NCBI GenBank assembly: GCA_018697195.1
Contig: CM031864.1
Span: 19,483,316-19,547,315 of the forward strand
Length of the DNA stretch: 64,000 nucleotides
Source: Certhia americana
Lineage: Eukaryota > Chordata > Aves > Passeriformes > Certhiidae
Reading direction: 5' to 3'
The notes under the pieces are model-generated. The model saw only the letters and a program-made list of their open reading frames with translations, ran no database searches and had not been told where the DNA came from. Below, one piece after another: positions 61,301-64,000 of the stretch (positions within the stretch are counted from its first letter, which is position 1; the number at the start of each line of letters is the position of its first letter). Both the position numbers and the translations under genes were made by a program.

Positions 61301-64000
61301 AACACTTCCATCTGGCAACAGATGGCCAAGATGGATCTTATTTGCAGGAGAATCTTCTGCTAAAAGAACTAGCCTTCAAAATCTGCATAATCAGATAAGC
61401 AGGTTCTTTCTGGTGTTATTGCCATGAGAAACAGCACCAGAACTTTATCTCACTAGTTCAATCAACTCTTTATACACCCACACCCCAGCTTAGTTAAGCA
61501 TCCTTCCATGTACCACAACCACTCCTGTGTTTCACTGCTAATTTTCTCATTGATAATGCACACATTGTATCTGTAACAGCTGTACAGTTCTAACATGTTA
61601 GTCACTGCTCTCTATCATTCAGCGTGCTGTGATGAGCTTATCAACAGCTGTCCTCACTGACTGAGGGATGCTTGCAGCTTCCTACTAGCATTTGCCAAGG
61701 ATTTGCAAAGCCATTCCCTCAGACTGAACCTACTGCATTGTTTCCCACGTGCTCAGTCACTCATTCACAAGCGCCAGTGTCTGTGGGAGTGGCAGATGGC
61801 TGCCAGCCAAGTTGGTCTATTCTATTTCCTCCCTCACCATACCAGGTATGTGGTGCCCGTCACTGACTTTCTTCTCTAAAGGTTTGTGGAAGAATATTCC
61901 AAAGCTCAACAAACCCTACACAACCATTCAATATTTACTCTTTGTAAATATCCAATGGCTTCTGTTTCATGGTGACTAGAAAAAAAGATTACTTTCGCTG
62001 AATTACTTGTTCTTGGGACTTGTTCACTCAGCTCTGAAGAAAAGGGCTTAAACATCAGTTCTACTGGAGAGTTAAGAGTCATCAGATAAGAAAAATCAGC
62101 TCTCCCATTTTTATGTGATGTGGTAAACAAGAAAAGCACTGCAGAATTAATTCAGTGCTTGCTTTGGTCAGAGAATCTGAAGTGGCTGTTGCCATGGGTA
62201 CATAGAATCAAGTATTTAAAGGGGATTTAAGGACATGAAAGAGAAGAAATGACAACACATCATAGAAGATTCAAGATCTGTAGCTGCCTGAAGAAAATGA
62301 TGATCTGAAACAGAGACACAGAAAAGACAAGCAGCCATTCATTCAATGAACACAAGATAAGAGAGAAGACAGCTCACTGTGCTATCAAGGTGGAGAAATA
62401 AGCAGAAACTGGCAGGCACACCAAGAGGCAAAGAAGAGCAGCTAGCTTCTAAAGATGAGGAAGGAGCAATGAAAATAAGCAGGGTCATGAGGACAATGAA
62501 TTGCATTGTACAGAAAATCATTACAGAGACAAGAAAAGGACAAAAATAAAGGATAAAGAAATAGCAGATAGAGGATAAAGGGAGAAACAGGTTTACAACA
62601 CAAAAACCAGGTATGCATGAATGATCGAGGATCTTCATCAGAGAGTCTGTGAGCAAGTCATCAAAGCTGATCTGGAGGACAGCAAAGATGGTGTGGCAGG
62701 AGCAAGAACACTTGACCTGAGCTACAAAAATTTATCATGGGAGAAAAGAAGCCTTCTTTAATCCTACTTCATGCTGATAAATGTCACTGCAGAGTTTCAA
62801 CAATACCAGGATGAAAGAGCTGCCAGCTGGGAAAGACTGCCTTCTCTGGTCTTCAATGGAATTCTTCCAGATCCAGGAGAAGGAACATACATGAAACATA
62901 GCATTAAATAAACTGCAAGGTGACTCAATGTCTAATCTTAGAAGGCAGGATTTGGGTTGCTTGGCTACTCAATAGAGGACTTTTTTCTGATGAGAGACAT
63001 TTTAAGGAAGGGATTATAAGCAGACACAGAAGATAATACTAAGTAGTATCATCAAATGAGTCAGTGACATAGCTGCTAAAATCTGACTTTTAAGATAAAG
63101 TAGTTAAAAAAGCCCCACGAGTAGGCAACACCTGAAAAGAATTTGCATAAAGGAAAAGAACCTCTAGAGGGAAAGCTTGTTGAAATAGCAGTTTTGATGA
63201 GGAACTTGGTTGCCAGAGAAGGGATAAAAATGTAAATAAAATAAAATGACATTTCACAGTTAAAGATGTGACAGATTCTAAAGAAATAAGAAGGGTTACT
63301 GCAGATGAAGCAGAATCTAGGTAGGCCAAATCAGTGTGTAAAAGCAGTTCTAGTAAGCAGTATCAAAATCATGTGATCACCACAACTGCCTGTTGGGTCT
63401 TTGTGAGATGAGAAAATGTCCATGTAAGTGTTCTTACTTCAAGGCACTTACTAGAAAATACAAGGCTTGTAGACAGCTAACAAAGACTACTGGGACAACG
63501 GCAGTACTTGAAAATGTGCAATGACATCTATTCATTTGAAGGAACCACTGAAAGCTTTAGCATACTTGGGAGAACAGCTGTGTGGGCAAAGAGGGATGCA
63601 GCCTAAAATGACTTCTATGCAGTTAAGCATACAGTCCATAATTTCACACACACTGTGTTGAAAACTGGCCTTTTAAAAAGTTTTTGACTATGGATACAGC
63701 CACAATCCATCTTCAGTTTAGCTTCAGCAATATTTCTACTTGGCTCCTAGCTCACTTCCCTAAACAAAATTAATAAATGCTAAACACCACATAGTAAAAG
63801 AGAGTGTAAATGCATGCCACTGTCACAGACAGTCATAATTTTTTCAGGTTTTGTTTTAACTGGCATTAATATAGTGACTGCTTCTGAAGTCCAGATGCTA
63901 TTGCAATAAAAACAGTACAAGAGATAGGTGGAAAGACAAATTAACATCTTGCTGCACATCTTTAAAAAGACTGTATTATGAATAGACTTTTATCAAGGTA
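55306..64000. other. Upstream intergenic DNA, no gene recognised
   Basis: AT-rich DNA without a recognisable exon, RNA gene or mobile element. It includes a purine-rich plus strand at about 62.2-62.6 and 63.1-63.3 kb. Open frames reach at most 105 codons and look accidental. Confidence 0.7.
60003..60022. repeat. Poly-T run
   Basis: Uninterrupted run of 20 T. It could mark the end of an old minus-strand retroposed sequence, but nothing recognisable adjoins it. Confidence 0.85.

Overview
The window is vertebrate nuclear DNA, most likely from a bird. The reasons are a multi-exon PLPPR5 gene with canonical splice sites, truncated CR1 LINE copies as the only recognisable interspersed repeats (no Alu, B1 or L1-like sequence), AT-rich non-coding sequence, and a short gene span. 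Other CR1-rich sauropsids (turtles, crocodilians) cannot be excluded. None of the long open frames outside the PLPPR5 exons looks like a real gene.

PLPPR5 (phospholipid phosphatase-related protein 5, also called PRG-5) lies on the minus strand from about 35.5 kb down to the left edge. Five coding exons are visible: 35469-35239, 14394-14262, 12084-11834, 2913-2737 and 1262-1143. They join in frame (phases 0, 1, 0, 0) into 304 residues, covering the six-helix lipid-phosphatase-like fold and most of the cytoplasmic tail. The last few residues should lie in a further exon to the left of position 1, or come from read-through of the weak exon 5 donor. All three phosphatase motifs have lost their key residues, as known for this family, so the product is expected to be a neuronal membrane protein without phosphatase activity.

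From left to right: partial intron 5 (1-1142), exon 5, intron 4, exon 4, intron 3 (8.9 kb), exon 3, intron 2 (2.2 kb), exon 2, intron 1 (20.8 kb), exon 1, a CpG-island promoter (about 35.0-36.3 kb) broken by 213 N, then about 27.6 kb with no recognisable gene (36.4-64 kb). Intron 1 carries a 75-bp GC-rich minisatellite at 20.57 kb and three CR1 fragments at 28.9-32.1 kb. A fourth CR1 fragment with a 57-bp tandem duplication sits just upstream of the promoter, and a fifth is at 55.2 kb.

Two places look like assembly problems. Near-identical 66-67 bp sequences flank the N gap in the promoter. A 140-bp block ending in about 30 A is repeated at 47.3-47.6 kb, and the copies differ mainly by single-base indels. 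I found no CRISPR array, prokaryotic system, rRNA or tRNA gene, intact transposon or viral gene. The biology that can be supported is PLPPR5, a possible alternative C-terminus, and a gene-poor upstream region that may hold regulatory sequence.
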